From positions 1 to 15,419 of the forward strand of contig JACRKK010000009.1 in the NCBI GenBank assembly GCA_016219795.1: a DNA stretch of 15,419 nucleotides. The letters are read 5' to 3'. The notes beneath the pieces were generated by a model. It did no database searches. It was not told the origin of the DNA and saw only the letters and a list, made by a program, of their open reading frames with translations. Shown in pieces: positions 14,217-15,419 of this stretch. The first letter of the stretch is position 1. Each line of letters opens with the position of its first letter. Made by a program: the position numbers and the translations under genes. The DNA comes from Candidatus Woesearchaeota archaeon. GTDB taxonomy: Archaea; Nanobdellota; Nanobdellia; Woesearchaeales; JACRKL01.

Positions 14217-15278
14217 ATGAAGGTTCTGGATTCTCAGCTTAAAAAAGGAATAGTCAAGATAGGTGTGGAAAATCTTGATGATTTGTGGTATCTCAGCCAG
14301 CTTATTGATGCAGGTGATGTGGTCAAAGGCCAGACATTCCGCAAGATAAAGCTGGGGGAGGGGACAGATAGGAAGGCCGACGTTGTCAAAAAGAAGATAT
14401 TTATTGCCATCAAAGTTGAGGCTGTGGAGTTTGATACCCAGTCCAGCGTTCTGCGCATCAACGGTACTATTTTAGAAGGACCAGAAGATGTGCAGCGGGG
14501 CAGTTATCATTCCCTGACTGTTGAGGAGAACACTTCTCTTGAGATTGTCAAAGAGGAATGGCTTTCGTATCAGCTTAAGAAACTTAAGGAGGCAAGTGAA
14601 CAGGAGACCGGGAATGTGCTTGTTATGGTAATGGATCGGGAAGAGGCCATGCTTGCCCAAATGAAGTGCTATGGGTTTGAGGTATTGGCTGAACTCAAAG
14701 GTGAAGTGGAGAAAAAAGCAGTGGAGGTAAAATTTTCTCATTTTTATGAGCAATTGATAGAGGTTATTCGGGACTATGCTACCCGTTTTTCTGCCAGGAG
14801 CATCATCCTTGCAAGCCCGGCATTTTTCAAAGAGGATCTCTTCAAACTAATCGAAGATGAAGAACTGAAAAAGAAAATAGTGCTTGCGACCTGCAACCAT
14901 GTGGGGAAGAACGGGATTGCTGAGGTCTTAAAGAGACCTGAAGTGAAAGCTGTTCTGAAACAGGACAGGACAGCGCAAGAGATGGCTATTGTTGATGAGT
15001 TCTTGGCAGAAATTAGCAGGCAAGGTGCAGCTGCCTATGGCTTTAGGGAGGTGCAGGCTGCAGTGGTTTCTGGAGCAGTGAAGATGCTTTTGGTGACAGA
15101 TACGCTTATCCGCAAGATGCGCGAGGACCGCACTTTTGCAGAGCTTGAGACCCTGATGAAGACCGCAGACAAGATGCAAGCAGAGGTGCATCTGATCAGT
15201 GCCGAGCACGAAGCAGGAAAACGTCTTGAGGGGTTGGGCGGCATAGGAGCGCTGCTTCGGTATAAACTGCAGTATTAG
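14217..15278 (+). CDS. pelA: Pelota (Dom34) mRNA surveillance protein
   Basis: 353 residues, the normal length for archaeal pelota. It enters the ribosomal A site of stalled ribosomes together with an EF-1alpha-type GTPase and, with ABCE1, splits the subunits (family knowledge). The three domains are visible: an Sm-like N-domain (1-130; start MKVLDSQLKKG, I-x-V-E-N-x-D-D-L-W-x-L), a central eRF1_2-like domain (about 131-255) lacking the GGQ of release factors, as expected, and an eRF1_3-like C-domain with A-Y-G-F-x-E-V at 273-279, GAVKMLLVTD at 286-295 and the closing G-L-G-G-I-G-A-L-L-R-Y. A housekeeping gene that anchors the archaeal assignment. The ATG has no Shine-Dalgarno and is about 25 bp from the TATA run, so it is probably leaderless. 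Confidence 0.96.
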   Translation: MKVLDSQLKKGIVKIGVENLDDLWYLSQLIDAGDVVKGQTFRKIKLGEGTDRKADVVKKKIFIAIKVEAVEFDTQSSVLRINGTILEGPEDVQRGSYHSLTVEENTSLEIVKEEWLSYQLKKLKEASEQETGNVLVMVMDREEAMLAQMKCYGFEVLAELKGEVEKKAVEVKFSHFYEQLIEVIRDYATRFSARSIILASPAFFKEDLFKLIEDEELKKKIVLATCNHVGKNGIAEVLKRPEVKAVLKQDRTAQEMAIVDEFLAEISRQGAAAYGFREVQAAVVSGAVKMLLVTDTLIRKMREDRTFAELETLMKTADKMQAEVHLISAEHEAGKRLEGLGGIGALLRYKLQY

Positions 15279-15306
15279 GGGCTCCGGTGAAAATCTTAAT
15301 ATAGAA

Positions 15307-15332
15307 CCCCCGCCAGCGTAAGCTGGCAGGGG
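15307..15332. terminator. Strong GC-rich hairpin after pelA
   Basis: CCCC-c-GCCAGC (15307-15317), loop GTAA, GCTGGC-a-GGGG (15322-15332) form a 10-bp stem with one C/A mismatch. It begins 29 bp after the pelA stop but is not followed by a T-run on the plus strand, so it may be a REP-like or 5'-leader structure rather than a terminator. A weak TATA-like CTTAATATA (about 15294-15302) just upstream could place it in the leader of the next gene. Confidence 0.5.
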
Positions 15333-15333
15333 T

Positions 15334-15354
15334 GGGGAGGACTAGCTCCCCATG
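15334..15354 (+). promoter_or_regulatory. Hairpin covering the ribosome binding site of the last gene
   Basis: GGGGAG (15334-15339), loop GACTAG, CTCCCC (15346-15351) form a perfect 6-bp GC-rich stem directly against the ATG at 15352. The stem's left arm is the only good Shine-Dalgarno (GGGGAGG), so folding would hide it from the ribosome. It could keep translation low or be opened by a factor or temperature (inference). Confidence 0.5.
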
Positions 15355-15419
15355 GAGAACAAAAAGAACATAGTACAAAAAATTAACGCTTTGATACGAC
15401 AGGCCAGAGTTCCTGCGTA
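15352..15419 (+). CDS. N-terminal fragment of an unidentified protein
   Basis: An ATG opens a frame that runs off the end of the window after 22 codons (M-E-N-K-K-N-I-V-Q-K-I-N-A-L-I-R-Q-A-R-V then P-A). The segment is basic and helical with no recognisable family signature. A GGGGAGG Shine-Dalgarno lies 11 nt upstream, inside a hairpin. The gene is real if the frame stays open beyond the window, which cannot be seen here. Confidence 0.45.
   Translation, partial: MENKKNIVQKINALIRQARVPA

Overview
The window looks like archaeal DNA, most likely from a DPANN-type lineage (Woesearchaeota or Pacearchaeota would fit, but this is inference without a database search). The evidence is: a complete pelota/Dom34 gene; TATA-box promoters about 25 bp from leaderless starts; GAGGTG-type Shine-Dalgarno sites; a tRNA-Pro with an intron at the archaeal 59/60 position and no encoded CCA; short class III (pilin-like) N-termini; lipobox lipoproteins; and secreted proteins rich in N-X-S/T sequons.

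Layout, left to right. (1) 1-168: non-coding, with two perfect inverted repeats. (2) 169-2162, minus strand: a two-gene unit encoding a pilin-like protein and a larger secreted or anchored protein with about 21 N-glycosylation sequons. (3) 2230-3190: a LAGLIDADG homing endonuclease gene (plus strand) whose 3' end runs antisense through the 3' exon and into the 43-nt intron of a tRNA-Pro(GGG) gene (minus strand). A 12-bp piece of the tRNA 3' end is repeated on the far side of the endonuclease. (4) 3190-6346, plus strand: a DUF1761 membrane protein with its own promoter, then a probable three-gene operon of a small membrane protein and two coiled-coil proteins. (5) 14168-6378, minus strand: a four-gene surface operon. 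It encodes an anchored protein with three beta modules and two Cys-rich acidic repeats; a 1319-residue protein with a cytoplasmic N-terminus, five membrane segments and a very large outer part; and two paralogous lipoproteins. (6) 14217-15278, plus strand: pelA, divergent from the surface operon and sharing its TATA region. (7) 15307-15419: two hairpins, then the first 22 codons of a gene that leaves the window.

The most interesting part is the surface operon. The outer part of the 1319-residue protein contains a stretch resembling an SLT lytic-transglycosylase/lysozyme fold in which the catalytic glutamate position is alanine, followed by two FnIII-like domains. A related beta module seems to occur in this protein and in both lipoproteins, suggesting that they evolved and probably act together as one envelope assembly. 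A conjugation-like (VirB6/VirB1-like) origin is possible but unproven. The second striking part is the antisense overlap of tRNA-Pro, its T-loop intron and the homing endonuclease.
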